Shown: piece by piece, positions 1 to 12,676 of the stretch
How positions within the stretch are numbered: position 1 is the first letter of the stretch
How the letters are laid out: each line of letters opens with the position of its first letter
Source of the DNA: Omphiscola glabra
Taxonomy: Eukaryota > Mollusca > Gastropoda > Lymnaeidae
Direction of reading: 5' to 3'
Length of the DNA: 64,000 nt
Assembly (NCBI GenBank): GCA_964017045.1
Contig: OZ024802.1
Coordinates: 31,763,718-31,827,717, forward strand
Notes under the pieces: generated by a model
What the model saw: the letters and a program-made list of their open reading frames with translations, nothing else
The model's database searches: none
What the model was told of the DNA's origin: nothing
Translations under genes and position numbers: made by a program

Positions 1-166
1 AAGTCCAAATTTTAGCTATTAGAAGACATGTTTAGCATTTCCCTTGGTAACTCAAATGTCTTGGAAAGTGCCTTATTGTTATTCATTATCTTTTTGGTTA
101 GATGATTACTGCTGTCTTACCTTACACAATGCTTAAATACTAATACTTTGCATCTTCTTACCACAG

Positions 167-3100
167 GCCATTGACAACCCAGTATGTGGAGAAATAAGGG
201 ATGTATGTGCATCTGCAGGCTTTATCCTGGGGGTTGAGGTAAACCATTTTTAATTGAATTTACAACATATATAAATAGAATGGGGGTGTTGTTAAATCCT
301 TGGAACACCATGTGACCATGAAATCACTTGCATTCTTCTAAATTGTTCGTCCAGTAAATAGTCTTTGACTTCTGTTGTTTAAACAAACAAAAAAATTAAA
401 TTTGGATGCTACTAATGTCTGTGTCATTTTTAACCCAGAATAAAGTTTATCCCAGAGAGTTAGATCCCAGAGACGTCAAGTACAGAGGACGTGTCAGAGT
501 CATGCTCAAAAATGAAGATGGCACCCCGGCAATACCCCAGTTTCCTGACCGTAAGTTGACAAAACTTTTTTCTCTCTTGTTTTCACAGGTTGGCATGAAT
601 CTGGACAGGTGGGAGTGTGAAGTGCCGGCCGGTTGTAAATTGGGTTACCTGATGCAGATGATCAAAGATGGATCAAAGATTTGTTTTATACAGTTCTGTC
701 ATTGTATGGAATACCACAGAACAAAACCTTCTGTCATTGCATGGAATACTATAGAACAAAACCTTCTGTCATTGCATGGAATACCATAGAACTAAACCTT
801 CTGTCAATGCATGGAATACCATAGAACAAAACTTTCTGTCATTGCATGGAATACCATAGAACAAAACCTTCTGGCATTGCATGGAATAACATAGAACTAA
901 ACCTTCTGTCATTGCATGGAATAACATAGAACTAAACCTTATGTCATTAAATGGAATACCAAAGAACAAAACCTTCTGGCATTGCATGGAATACCATAGA
1001 ACAAAACCTTCTGTCATTGAATGGAATACCATAAAACAAAACCTTCTGGCATTGCATGGAATACCATAGAACAAAACCTTCTGGCATTGCATGGAATTCC
1101 ATAGAACAAAACCTTCTGGCATTGCATGGAATACCATTGAACAAAACCTTCTGTCATTGCATGGAATACCATAGAACAAAACCTTCTGTCATTGCATGGA
1201 ATACCATAGAACAAAACCTTCTGGCATTGCATGGAATACCATAGAACAAAACCTTCTGGCATTGCATGTCATTCCATGAGCAATGTAAGCGCTTCAAAGG
1301 GTTCCATTCAAATAAAAAGGTTTCAGAACACCATCTTACACTACACAGACCACCGTCTTACACTACACAGACCACCGTCTTACACTACACAGTCCACCGT
1401 CTTACACTACACAGACCACCGTCTTACACTACACAGACCACCATCTTACACTACACAGACCACCATCTTACACTACACAGACCACCGTCTTACACTACAC
1501 AGACCACCGTCTTACACTACACAGACCACCGTCTTACACTACACAGACCACGTTTTAATGTGTAGTTGTTACTTAAGCAGATGAATAACTTAGCAGTATT
1601 CAAAGACAAATGGAAGGGAAACAAGCTGTCTCTACTGAAAGCATACAATTATTTTGATTTATAATTTGTTACTTAACATTTGTACTTTGATACTGTCAGA
1701 TCATATCTTTGTACTTTGATACTTTCAGATCATATCTTTGTACTTTGATACTGTCAGATCACATCTTTGTACTTTGATACTGTCAGATCACATCTTTGTA
1801 TTTTGATACTGTCAGATCACATCTTTGTATTTTGATACTGTCAGATATCTTTATATTTTGATACTGTCAGATCCTATCTTTGTATTTTGATACTTTCAGA
1901 TCATATCTTTGTACTTTGATACTGTCAGATCACATCTTTGTATTTTGATACTGTCAGATATCTTTGTATTTTGATACTGTCAGATATCTTTATACTTTGA
2001 TACTGTCAGATCCTATCTTTGTATTTTGATACTGTCAGATCCTATCTTTGTATTTTGATACTGTCAGATCCTATCTTTGTACTTTCATACTGTCTGATCA
2101 CATCTTTGTACTTTGATACTGTCAGATCCTATCTTTGTATTTTGATACTGTCAGATCCTATCTTTGTACTTTCATACTGTCTGATCACATCTTTGTACTT
2201 TGATACTGTCAGATCACATCTTTGTCTGATTTGTTGATACTGTCAGATCACATCTTTGTCTGATTTGTTGATACTGTCAGATCATATCTTTGTATTTTGA
2301 TACTGTCAGATCCTATCTTTGTACTTTCATACTGTCTGATCACATCTTTGTACTTTGATACTGTCAGATCACATCTTTGTACTTTGATACTGTCAGATCA
2401 CATCTTTGTCTGATTTGTTGATACTGTCAGATCACATCTTTGTCTGATTTGTTGATACTGTCAGATCATATCTTTGTATTTTGATACTGTCAGATCCTAT
2501 CTTTGTACTTTCATACTGTCTGATCACATCTTTGTACTTTCATACTGTCTGATCACATCTTTGTACTTTGATACTGTCAGATCACATCTTTGTCTGATTT
2601 GTTGATACTGTCAGATCACATCTTTGTCTGATTTGTTGATACTGTCAGATCATATCTTTGTACTTTCATACTCTCTGATCACATCTTTGTACTTTGATAC
2701 TGTCAGATCACATCTTTGTACTTTGATACTGTCAGATCACATCTTTGTCTGATTTGTTGATACTGTCAGATCACATCTTTGTCTGATTTGTTGATACTGT
2801 CAGATCACATCTTTGTACTTTGATACTGTCAGATCACATCTTTGTCTGATTTGTTGATACTGTCAGATCACATCTTTGTCTGATTTGTTGATACTGTCAG
2901 ATCATATCTTTGTACTTTCATACTCTCTGATCACATCTTTGTACTTTGATACTGTCAGATCACATCTTTGTACTTTGATACTGTCAGATCACATCTTTGT
3001 CTGATTTGTTGATACTGTCAGATCACATCTTTGTCTGATTTGTTGATACTGTCAGATCACATCTTTGTACTTTGATACTGTCAGATCACATCTTTGTCTG

Positions 3101-3320
3101 ATTTGTTGATTCTGTCATGTCACATCTTTGCTTGTCACATCTTTGCCTGTCACATCTTTGCTTGTTTCCCCCCACAGGAATGTCAGTATTGATGTACTTG
3201 ACAGAGACAATACCAAAATTAAAAGCAAGGCTTCAGTCTCAGTCATCGGGCCAGGCACAGCATCAACAGCAGCAACAACAGCAGGGGACCAAAGGCCAGA
3301 AAAAGAAAGGACGAAAATAA
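167..3320 (+). CDS. SRP19: Signal recognition particle 19 kDa protein, 3' half (three exons)
   Basis: SRP19 binds SRP RNA helices 6 and 8 and helps load SRP54, for co-translational targeting to the ER. Three spliced pieces are visible: 167-238 (acceptor cttaccacag, donor gtaaac), 439-550 (acceptor acccag, donor gtaagt) and 3178-3320 (acceptor ccccacag, stop TAA at 3318-3320). Joined, they give 108 residues colinear with about residue 40 to the end of the 144-residue human protein: IDNPVCGEIRDVC, then RDVKYRGRVRVMLKNEDG, QFPDR and ETIPKLKAR, then a Q-rich stretch and a basic KGQKKKGRK tail as in the family. Splice phases agree: 0 for the first intron, and codon 1+2 (C/GA, Arg) across the second. 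The roughly 40 N-terminal residues lie left of the window. The last intron is 2.6 kb and largely minisatellite. Family assignment is confident. Confidence 0.95.
693..1268. repeat. 35-bp minisatellite in SRP19 intron
   Basis: About 16 tandem copies of a 35-bp unit containing ctgtcattgcatggaatacc and atagaacaaaacctt. Units differ by single bases. It begins about 140 bp after the donor site of the preceding exon. The open frames on both strands here are repeat translations. Confidence 0.95.
1327..1553. repeat. 22-bp minisatellite in SRP19 intron
   Basis: About 10 copies of a 22-bp unit, accaccgtcttacactacac plus ag, in the same intron as the 35-bp and 29/34-bp arrays. Very low divergence between copies. 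Confidence 0.95.
1680..3112. repeat. 29/34-bp minisatellite in SRP19 intron with higher-order pattern
   Basis: About 45-50 copies built on gatactgtcagatcacatc plus tttgtacttt (29 bp) or tttgtctgatttgtt (34 bp). Runs of the two unit types recur in the same order (for example around 2400-2640, 2700-2900 and 2960-3110), which points to duplication of multi-unit blocks. It ends about 65 bp before the last SRP19 exon. Confidence 0.95.
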
Positions 3321-3367
3321 AAACATTTCATTTCATGAATTTTAGCAGGGATTGATATAAAACTGCA

Positions 3368-3486
3368 GGCCTTAAGGCTGTCTATAGGGCGGGCTGTCTT
3401 CTTTAGGGTGGGCTGTCTTCTTTAGGGTGGGCTGTCTTCTTTAGGGTGGGCTGTCTTCTTTAGGGTGGGCTGTCTTCTTTAGGGGC
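3368..3486. repeat. 19-bp tandem repeat after SRP19 stop
   Basis: About six copies of ctgtcttctttagggtggg in the presumed 3' untranslated region of SRP19. Confidence 0.85.
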
Positions 3487-3624
3487 TATCTTGAGGGCTG
3501 TGCTGTTATTGTTTTTGATCAATGGCATTTTATAATCTATGGCCATCAAACACTGGAAAATGTAGACTTTGGACCTTTTTATAAAGAACTAGACAAACTA
3601 TAAATATTCATTTTGATTAGTATT

Positions 3625-3792
3625 CCTTAATACCGTATTTTGTGACCTTAATACCGTATTTTGTGACTTAATACCATATTTTGTGACCTTAATACCGTAT
3701 TTTGTGACTTAATACCGTATTTTGTGACCTTAATACCATATTTTGTGACCTTAATACCGTATTTTGTGACCTTAATACCATATTTTGTGACC
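3625..3792. repeat. 20/21-bp tandem repeat
   Basis: About eight copies of ttaataccgtattttgtgac with small length variation, probably still within the SRP19 3' untranslated region. Confidence 0.85.
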
Positions 3793-3915
3793 ATAAATGA
3801 AGGACTTCTGTGAACAGAGGGAAAAAACTTCAGATTTGAACATTTATTTTGTATGAACTCTCTCCAGCTGAGAAAGAAAAATTTGGATTTAAGTTAAAAT
3901 TTCTAAAATAGTTTG

Positions 3916-3921
3916 AATAAA
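3916..3921 (+). promoter_or_regulatory. SRP19: Candidate SRP19 polyadenylation signal
   Basis: An AATAAA lies about 0.6 kb after the SRP19 stop and is followed by a T/G-rich stretch (tgtctgtgttttttatgttg). Another AATAAA overlaps the stop region at about 3316-3321 and one lies near 4429, so this choice is tentative. Confidence 0.35.
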
Positions 3922-4245
3922 AATGTCTGTGTTTTTTATGTTGAGTTTATGGCTTTTTGTTTTACTTGTGAACCAGGAGACTTGGCACTTCACATGAGTG
4001 TAAGAGTCCAAGTTGGTGTTGCTGTTTGAATTTTCCAAAACAGGTCTTGAGAAATTCTTGTGTTTGTTTACCTGACTCAAACTTGACAGAAATTAATTTT
4101 TTGGGTCAAGTATTTTTAGCATTTTACTCTGGGGGACGGCTATTTTGTGTCTTCTTTTAAAAAATTTATTTATCTATTTATAATGTATCTAATGAATGTC
4201 TTATCTCAGGAGTGACAAGAGTGTATGCACGTTTCAATCTTCCAA

Positions 4246-4368
4246 ATTCTTTTCTCATGATTGTCATCAGCTGTTGATCTTTTCTCATGATTGTCATCAG
4301 CTGTTGATCTTTTCTCATGATTGTCATCAGCTGTTGATCTTTTCTCATGATTGTCATCAGCTGTTGAT
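4246..4368. repeat. 30-bp tandem repeat, four copies
   Basis: Four near-identical 30-bp units, each containing cttttctcatgattgtcatc and agctgttgat. Confidence 0.9.
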
Positions 4369-4462
4369 GGTCGCCACACAAAAGATTATCATTTTTGTTT
4401 GTAAGTAAATTTTCTTAAAATTGTGATTAATAAAATGACTTATGGATACAAGTAACCTTGTT

Positions 4463-6190
4463 TAGTGCTCTGTTCTTGTCTAGTGTTCTGTTCTTGTCTA
4501 GTTCTGTTCTTGTCTAGTTCTGTTCTTGTTTAGTTCTGTTCTTGTCTAGTGTTCTGTTCTTGTCTAGTGTTCTGTTCTTGTCTAGTGTTCTGTTCTTGTC
4601 TAGTGTTCTGTTCTTATCTAGTTATGTTCTTGTCTAGTGTTCTGTTCTTGTCTAGTGTTCTGTTCTTGTCTAGTGTTCTGTTCTTGTCTAGTGTTCTGTT
4701 CTTGTCTAGTGTTCTGTTCTTGTCTAGTGTTCTGTTCTTGTCTAGTGTTCTGTTCTTGTCTAGTGTTCTGTTCTTGTCTAGTGTTCTGTTCTTGTCTAGT
4801 GTTCTGTTCTTGTCTAGTGTTCTGTTCTTGTCTAGTGTTCTGTTCTTGTCTAGTTCTGTTCTTGTCTAGTGTTCTGTTCTTGTCTAGTGTTCTGTTCTTG
4901 TCTAGTGTTCTGTTCTTGTCTAGTGTTCTGTTCTTGTCTAGTGTTCTGTTCTTGTCTAGTGTTCTGTTCTTGTCTAGTGTTCTGTTCTTGTCTAGTGTTC
5001 TGTTCTTGTCTAGTGTTCTGTTCTTATCTAGTTCTGTTCTTGTCTAGTGTTCTGTTCTTGTCTAGTGTTCTGTTCTTATCTAGTGTTCTGTTCTTGTCTA
5101 GTGTTCTTTTCTTGTCTAGTGTTCTGTTCTTGTCTAGTGTTCTGTTCTTGTCTAGTGTTCTGTTCTTGTCTAGTGTTCTGTTCTTGTCTAGTTCTGTTCT
5201 TGTCTAGTTCTGTTCTTGTCTAGTGTTCTGTTCTTGTCTAGTGTTCTGTTCTTGTCTAATGTTCTGTTCTTGTCTAGTGTTCTGTTCTTGTCTAGTTCTG
5301 TTCTTGTCTAGTGCTCTGTTCTTGTCTAATGTTCTGTTCTTGTCTAGTGCTCTGTTCTTGTCTAGTGTTCTGTTCTTGTCTAGTGCTCTGTTCTTGTCTA
5401 ATGTTCTGTTCTTGTCTAGTGCTCTGTTCTTGTCTAATGTTCTGTTCTTGTCTAGTGCTCTGTTCTTGTCTAGTTCTGTTCTTGTCTAGTGCTCTGTTCT
5501 TGTCTAATGTTCTGTTCTTGTCTAGTGTTCTGTTCTTGTCTAGTGTTCTGTTCTTGTCTAGTTCTGTTCTTGTCTAGTGCTCTGTTCTTGTCTAATGTTC
5601 TGTTCTTGTCTAGTGTTCTGTTCTTGTCTAGTTCTGTTCTTGTCTAGTGCTCTGTTCTTGTCTAATGTTTTGTTCTTGTCTAGTGTTCTGTTCTTGTCTA
5701 GTGTTCTTTTCTTGTCTAGTGTTCTGTTCTTGTCTAGTGTTCTGTTCTTGTCTAGTGTTCTGTTCTTGTCTAGTGTTCTGTTCTTGTCTAATGTTCTGTT
5801 CTTGTCTAGTGTTCTTTTCTTGTCTAGTGTTCTGTTCTTCCTCCAAGCACAATCATTTAATTTAAAAAAGTCAAATAAGTCACTAAATCTTGTTTAGTGT
5901 TCTGTTCTTGTCTAGTGTTCTGTTCTTGTCTAGTTCTGTTCTTGTCTAGTGTTCTGTTCTTGTCTAGTGTTCTTTTCTTGTCTAGTGCTCTGTTCTTGTC
6001 TAGTGCTCTGTTCTTGTCTAGTGTTCTGTTCTTGTCTAGTGTTCTGTTCTTGTCTAGTTCTGTTCTTGTCTAGTGTTCTGTTCTTGTCTAGTGTTCTTTT
6101 CTTGTCTAGTGTTCTGTTCTTCCTCCAAGCACAATCATTTAATTTTAAAAAAGTCAAATAAGTCACTAAATCTTGTCTAGTGTTCTGTTC
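4463..6190. repeat. 18-bp minisatellite with embedded spacer block
   Basis: About 90 copies of tctagtgttctgttcttg, occasionally shortened to 15 bp (tctagttctgttcttg) or mutated (gtgctctg, taatgttctg). A non-repeat block of about 56 bp (starts ttcctccaagcacaatcatt) interrupts the array at about 5838, 6119 and 6190, so array plus spacer has been duplicated as a larger unit. The unit is divisible by three, which creates many spurious frames (CSCLVF, FLSSVL). Confidence 0.95.
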
Positions 6191-6287
6191 TTCCTCCAAG
6201 CACAATCATTTAATTTTAAAAAAGTCAAATAAGTCACTCATCTTTAGTCTGAAATTTGTCATTATTGAATGCTGTCATTTTAAAAAT

Positions 6288-8412
6288 AATGTAACATCTT
6301 ACCACCTGGATGTTACATCATTTGTAACATCTTACCACCTGGATGTTACATCATTTGTAACACCTTACCACCTGGATGTTACATCATTTGTAACACCTTA
6401 CCACCTGGATGTTACATCATTTGTAACATCTTACCACCTGGATGTTACATCATTTGTAACACCTTACCACCTGGATGTTACATCATTTGTAACACCTTAC
6501 CACCTGGATGTTACATCATTTGTAACATCTTACCACCTGGATGTTACATCATTTGTAACATCTTACCACCTGGATGTTACATCATTTGTAACATCTTACC
6601 ACCTGGATGTTACATCATTTGTAACATCTTACCACCTGGATGTTACATCATTTGTAACATCTTACCACCTGGATGTTACATCATTTGTAACACCTTACCA
6701 CCTGGATGTTACATCATTTGTAACACCTTACCACCTGGATGTTACATCATTTGTAACATCTTACCACCTGGATGTTACATCATTTGTAACACCTTACCAC
6801 CTGGATGTTACATCATTTGTAACATCTTACCACCTGTATGTTACATCATTTGTAACATCTTACCACCTGGATGTTACATCATTTGTAACATCTTACCACC
6901 TGGATGTTACATCATTTGTAACATCTTACCACCTGGATGTTACATCATTTGTAACATCTTACCACCTGGATGTTACATCATTTGTAACATCTTACCACCT
7001 GGATGTTACATCATTTGTAACACCTTACCACCTGGATGTTACATCATTTGTAACACCTTACCACCTGGATGTTACATCATTTGTAACATCTTACCACCTG
7101 GATGTTACATCATTTGTAACACCTTACCACCTGGATGTTACATCATTTGTAACATCTTACCACCTGTATGTTACATCATTTGTAACATCTTACCACCTGG
7201 ATGTTACATCATTTGTAACATCTTACCACCTGGATGTTACATCATTTGTAACATCTTACCACCTGGATGTTACATCATTTGTAACATCTTACCACCTGGA
7301 TGTTACATCATTTGTAACATCTTACCACCTGGATGTTACATCATTTGTAACATCTTACCACCTGGATGTTACATCATTTGTAACACCTTACCACCTGGAT
7401 GTTACATCATTTGTAACATCTTACCACCTGGATGTTACATCATTTGTAACACCTTACCACCTGGATGTTACATCATTTGTAACATCTTACCACCTGGATG
7501 TTACATCATTTGTAACATCTTACCACCTGGATGTTACATCATTTGTAACATCTTACCACCTGGATGTTACATCATTTGTAACATCTTACCACCTGGATGT
7601 TACATCATTTGTAACACCTTACCACCTGGATGTTACATCATTTGTAACACCTTACCACCTGGATGTTACATCATTTGTAACATCTTACCACCTGGATGTT
7701 ACATCATTTGTAACACCTTACCACCTGGATGTTACATCATTTGTAACATCTTACCACCTGTATGTTACATCATTTGTAACATCTTACCACCTGGATGTTA
7801 CATCATTTGTAACATCTTACCACCTGGATGTTACATCATTTGTAACATCTTACCACCTGGATGTTACATCATTTGTAACATCTTACCACCTGGATGTTAC
7901 ATCATTTGTAACATCTTACCACCTGGATGTTACATCATTTGTAACATCTTACCACCTGGATGTTACATCATTTGTAACACCTTACCACCTGGATGTTACA
8001 TCATTTGTAACATCTTACCACCTGGATGTTACATCATTTGTAACACCTTACCACCTGGATGTTACATCATTTGTAACATCTTACCACCTGGATGTTACAT
8101 CATTTGTAACATCTTACCACCTGGATGTTACATCATTTGTAACATCTTACCACCTGGATGTTACATCATTTGTAACACCTTACCACCTGGATGTTACATC
8201 ATTTGTAACATCTTACCACCTGGATGTTACATCATCTGTAACATCTTACCACCTGGATGTTACATCATTTGTAACACCTTACCACCTGGATGTTACATCA
8301 TTTGTAACATCTTACCACCTGGATGTTACATCATCTGTAACATCTTACCACCTGGATGTTACATCATTTGTAACACCTTACCACCTGGATGTTACATCAT
8401 TTGTAACATCAA
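6288..8412. repeat. 33-bp minisatellite (about 64 copies) with hairpin units
   Basis: The 33-bp unit reads gtaacatcttaccacctgga then tgttacatcattt. Each unit holds gtaacatc and its reverse complement gatgttac, so the array can fold as serial short hairpins. A 747-codon frame (6180-8423) stays open only because 33 is a multiple of three; its peptide is an 11-residue repeat (VTSYHLDVTSF). A rare variant (cctgtatg for cctggatg) at 6837, 7167 and 7761 is spaced by exactly 10 and 18 units, which indicates block duplication. I do not regard it as a gene. Confidence 0.95.
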
Positions 8413-8423
8413 TTAAACTTTAA

Positions 8424-9940
8424 GGTTGGTAGCTTCCACCGAAATTAGTGCATTTAAATTTAATTGTTCATGGTATACTACCAGTTTAATTTCAAAGTAA
8501 CCATTTCATTCTTTTGAATAATTAAAAAGCAATTCATTGAATTTGAACGTTCAAATTGCCACGTTTTATAATTATTAAGCTTCAATTATGAAAATAAAAT
8601 AAAATTATAAATATAAATTTTTAGAACTGAACACCGGTCCTCATTCCATAGACATGTGTCTTATTTTCTAAGTATTATCCTGGTTGTGGGTCGCTACTTT
8701 TATCGAGGGCTCACGGTACTAAAAGAGTTGAGAACTACTGAAGTAATTTAGCTTTGTTTTTAGTAGTATTAAAGAGGTAATATTTTGCGTTCTTCTTATA
8801 AGGTTAATTTCATTATAATTATATTAGCTTTAAAGTAATTCAGATCTCAATAAATTAAAAATATTTTTTGTATCTTGATTTTTTTTTATTGAATGGTCAG
8901 TGAAGAGTTATTGTGAATGCATGTCAAATCCCTTTAGGAAAAAAAGGAAATAATTATTTACTATCATTTCATAATTCTTGACAATAAAACTACTAAATGC
9001 TACAGTTTAAGAGTTATCTCCCCTAGTACATAACCTATATACAAGCTAATTTCTTTCGGTTACATCCCTTTGACTTCGACTGTTGCATGAAATAATGGGA
9101 ACGAATAATTAAGCTAAAATTTGAATTTTATATTTTAAAAGTTTCCAGCCACTTCTATATAAATTTAAGAAGAATTTATCACAGAGTTATTTATATAATA
9201 TTATATTTGGTTACGAGTAATTTCTCTTTGACCATAAAATATTTTTAGCATGGAAATAGCTTTGGTTATATACCTTTGACCGTTAAATGAACGAATGGAA
9301 ACACTTTACACATTTACGGAAATTCGTCATCGTTTTTTTCTTAAAAAGACCTCAGTCAACTAACAAGCCATAACAACAATGCATCTGTTGCATAAAAAAA
9401 ACCCAGATACTTATTTCTATTAAAAACGTAGTCTGATTGATGCACAATAACATGAGGTACATTACTAGTATTTTTCTTTCTTTCTAAGAACCAACTTATC
9501 CTTCCAACACAACGACTTCAATAAAATAATTATCTTCTTCAAATTATAAATTTTTTGCCCCACAAAAATTAAAATCCTAATTTATTTTACAATAAATTAA
9601 ATCTCAAAATTAAAACGGTTTTTAAAAAAATGGTTAGCGCTGCCATCAGAACTTCAATCCGTGCATCTTAGATGTCAACAGCATATGTAATAAATAGTTC
9701 TGTGAGCATGTTCTAGATTTATTTATGACAGTAAGTTTTTTTTAAAGGGTTTCCCAACCTGTGGTTTTCTCATTCCTAGTGGAGTGCAAGGCTTCAATTC
9801 AGTGTTTGTAAGAAATGGATTTAAAGAACAGAGGATGCATTAGATGTTAAATTATAATATAAATGTTATTATATTAAAAAAAAATTCTTCATCAATATTT
9901 CGTGTATTTTCTGATATGTATCACATTAGGCAATTGCATC
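8424..9940. other. AT-rich region without a recognisable gene
   Basis: No long frame, tandem array or recognisable RNA. A possible decayed hAT end, gttgagaactactg, sits near 8727-8741, preceded by tgtgggtcgctac at about 8684. I could not find a matching left end or target duplication. Confidence 0.6.
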
Positions 9941-10345
9941 AGCGGGCCGTCGAGCATCTGCTCCTTATGCCCCCCCCCCAACCACCCCCGGAGTATCGGG
10001 CCGCAAAGTGGCACGTTGGAGATGTCCCTATGCCAGGACAGCCCCCACCTGAGTCCGCACGATCGGGTTCCGCTGGAGGCCGCCCCAACCCAGGGACACC
10101 CGGTCGGTCCGACACTGCGCATACACACAGTGCACACGATCGACTTTCCTAGGAGTCGGGATGATACATTTACATCCTAATATATTCCCCCCACCCATCC
10201 CGTGGAAGTGGAAGCATCGGACGCCCTTTGAAAAGGGGTTTCCACCCCGCTACTAGTTGGCGAAGTCGCTGGGACGAGACGGTTCCCTAGGAGCCGCTTG
10301 CTCAGGGCTGCGTACTTTCTGATACTACCGTCGCTCAATTCTACA
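9940..10345. repeat. GC-rich dispersed repeat, copy A
   Basis: This GC-rich segment in AT-rich surroundings shares ordered blocks with 12905-13290: cgggccgc, then gacagcc, then a cctagg/tctagg block, an acgccct block with a following gggttt, and cctaggagc followed by a gactgc/ggctgc and tactt block. On the minus strand an open frame (10177-10395) includes RKYAALSKRLLGNRL, which may be decayed coding sequence of a mobile element. Family not recognised. Confidence 0.5.
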
Positions 10346-10872
10346 TTTCTTAAATAAACATATTTAGATATTGTTTCCAAGGCTGTTCTTGCCAAATATT
10401 TTATTTTTTCAAATTATTTGTTATTCAAAAGAAAGCAAAAGTAAGATTGTAAAAAAAAAAAGTCTTTAACTTTGATTTAGAACCACACCCCCAAATGCAA
10501 TATAATACAGCTTCACAAACAAAAACGCTTAAATTAAATTAGTACATTTGGATGGGGGGGGGGGGGGGGATATAAGATTAAACTAATCATAGTGGTCTCC
10601 CCTTTTAAAGTGAATAAACTTTATTTGCAATTTTATGTTTACATGGCAACGCTCGAGATTGCCGCAGTTGGCCAACATGCCAATGACAGTATAGATAAAT
10701 TTAAGGAATTAATATCGCAATAAATAGCATGAGGTTAACAGAGTAAGATAAATAGGTAAGATTAAAATAACGTTGAAAGTAATTTAAATTCGTTGTAATC
10801 AATAAAAATGCATGTCCGTGATTTCAGTTTTCCTGGGTTACATCTTTATTTTTTATTGACTTTATAAATCAT
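10346..10872. other. AT-rich spacer with poly-G run
   Basis: No gene seen. A run of about 16 G at 10554-10569 is the only striking feature. Confidence 0.6.
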
Positions 10873-11430
10873 AATTACAAGGGAATGCAGTAGTGTGTAG
10901 ATGCTTACATATCCTAATTACAAGGGAATGCAGTAGTGTGTAGATGCTTACATATCCTAATTACACGGGAATGCAGTAGTGTGTAGATGCTTACATATCC
11001 TAATTACAAGGGAATGCAGCAGTGTGTAGATGCTTACATATCCTAATTACAAGGGAATGCAGTAGTGTGTAGATGCTTACATATCCTAATTACAAGGGAA
11101 TGCAGTAGTGTGTAGATGCTTACATATCCTAATTACACGGGAATGCAGTAGTGTGTAGATGCTTACATATCCTAATTACACGGGAATGCAGTAGTGTGTA
11201 GATGCTTACATATCCTAATTACACGGGAATGCAGCAGTGTGTAGATGCTTACATATCCTAATTACACGGGAATGCAGTAGTGTGTAGATGCTTACATATC
11301 CTAATTACAAGGGAATGCAGCAGTGTGTAGATGCTTACATATCCTAATTACAAGGGAATGCAGTAGTGTGTAGATGCTTACATATCCTAATTACAAGGGA
11401 ATGCAGCAGTGTGTAGATGCTTACATATCA
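10873..11430. repeat. 43-bp minisatellite
   Basis: About 13 copies of a 43-bp unit containing catatcctaattacaaggga and atgcagtagtgtgtagatgc. Two variants (acaaggg/acacggg and cagtagtg/cagcagtg) alternate in a non-random order. Confidence 0.95.
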
Positions 11431-11458
11431 CAATGTGCAGCAGTTAAGATAGACAGCA

Positions 11459-11812
11459 ATGCCCTCTAGTCAGTGCCCATGTTGGCCCTCTAGTAAGAGC
11501 TCATGTTGGCCCTCTAGTCAGTGCTCATGTTGGCCCGCTAGTCAATGCCCATGTTGGCCCCCTGGTCAGTGCCCATGTTGGCCCTCTAGTCAGTGCCCAT
11601 TTTGGCCCTCTAGTCAGTGCCCATGTTGGCCGCCTGGACAGTGCCCATGTTTGCCCTCTAGTCAGTGCTCATGTTGGCCCCCTGGTCAGTGCCCATGTTG
11701 GCCCCTTGGTCAGTCCCCATGTTGGCACTCTACTCAGTGCCCATGTTAGCCATCTAGTCAGTGCCCATGTTGGCCCTTTAGTCAGTGCCCATGATGGCCC
11801 CCTATTACTATT
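11459..11812. repeat. 24-bp minisatellite
   Basis: About 14 copies of ctagtcagtgcccatgttgg plus cccc, moderately diverged. Confidence 0.95.
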
Positions 11813-11876
11813 ACTATGGCGTTATTTGTTGACCTCTTGTTTTAAGGGAAGGAGAATACCACCAACATCTTCGATG

Positions 11877-11950
11877 AATGCGCCCCATCTCTCTACCCGC
11901 CCCATCTCTCTACCCGCCCCATCTCTCTACCCGCCCCATCTCTCTACCAG
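11877..11950. repeat. 17-bp tandem repeat, four copies
   Basis: Four copies of cgccccatctctctacc. Confidence 0.85.
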
Positions 11951-12676
11951 CCCTACCCCCCTCCCTTTTTTTTCTCCTCCTCTCCCAAGAATGCAACACT
12001 GTGACAGGTAAACGGAGCCTGTGATGCAGCTTTGCCCGCACCAGGTCGCTGTAACACTTGCAGTTATTTCCCATAATTAAATACTTATGGTATTATATTC
12101 CTGGCGGATTAGTTTAATTGCATTTGAACTTGGGATTAGTCTTGAAAAGAAAATTAATTGAAAATGAATCTCTGACAGCTTTTCTTAGCCATGGACCGGA
12201 ACACACTAATGACCATATCGACGGCGATTAGGTCGGCTAGCAATAAAATGCATCTGTAAAGGGAGAGAAACTATCGCAACAATCAAAGGGCGGCAATCTT
12301 ATTTGAATAATGAGAAAATGTAAATAGCGTAAAATACCTATTGATTTATTGTCCCCCCTTTAACAAGTAAATTTAAACGTAATAGGCGCGATTTGCATTA
12401 ACTCCCTTTAAAATAGGACTTAAATCGGCAGTGTAATACAAACGTTTGAAACTAAATAATTGGCTTATCTTCTCCTCCACCCCCCCGGGTCTCTCAGAAA
12501 CTAAACACCCCCTGCCCAACAAAGGCGTGACTAAGTCAGGTGACTCACAAGGAATGTCAACTGAGGCCAAATGTTTCAACATTATATCTTCATGGTCGAA
12601 TGACTTCTGAATTTGTAAGTCATGTTTGACTTACTACTAATCTAATCCACTTTAGAAAAACAGCCGAAGCTCATGA
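11951..12676. other. Unique DNA, nothing recognised
   Basis: No coding signal I trust. Contains mixed AT- and C-rich stretches. Confidence 0.5.

Noticed and set aside
4549..6205. Many 70-136-codon frames (CSCLVF and TRQEQN types)
   Set aside because: They are shadows of the 18-bp minisatellite on both strands.
6180..8423. 747-codon open frame on +
   Set aside because: It is the translation of a 33-bp tandem repeat, and the frame stays open only because the unit is a multiple of three. There is no non-repeat protein domain.
8684..8741. Possible third SPIN-like element (tgtgggtcgctac ... gttgagaactactg)
   Set aside because: No matching left terminal repeat or 8-bp duplication could be found; too decayed to call.
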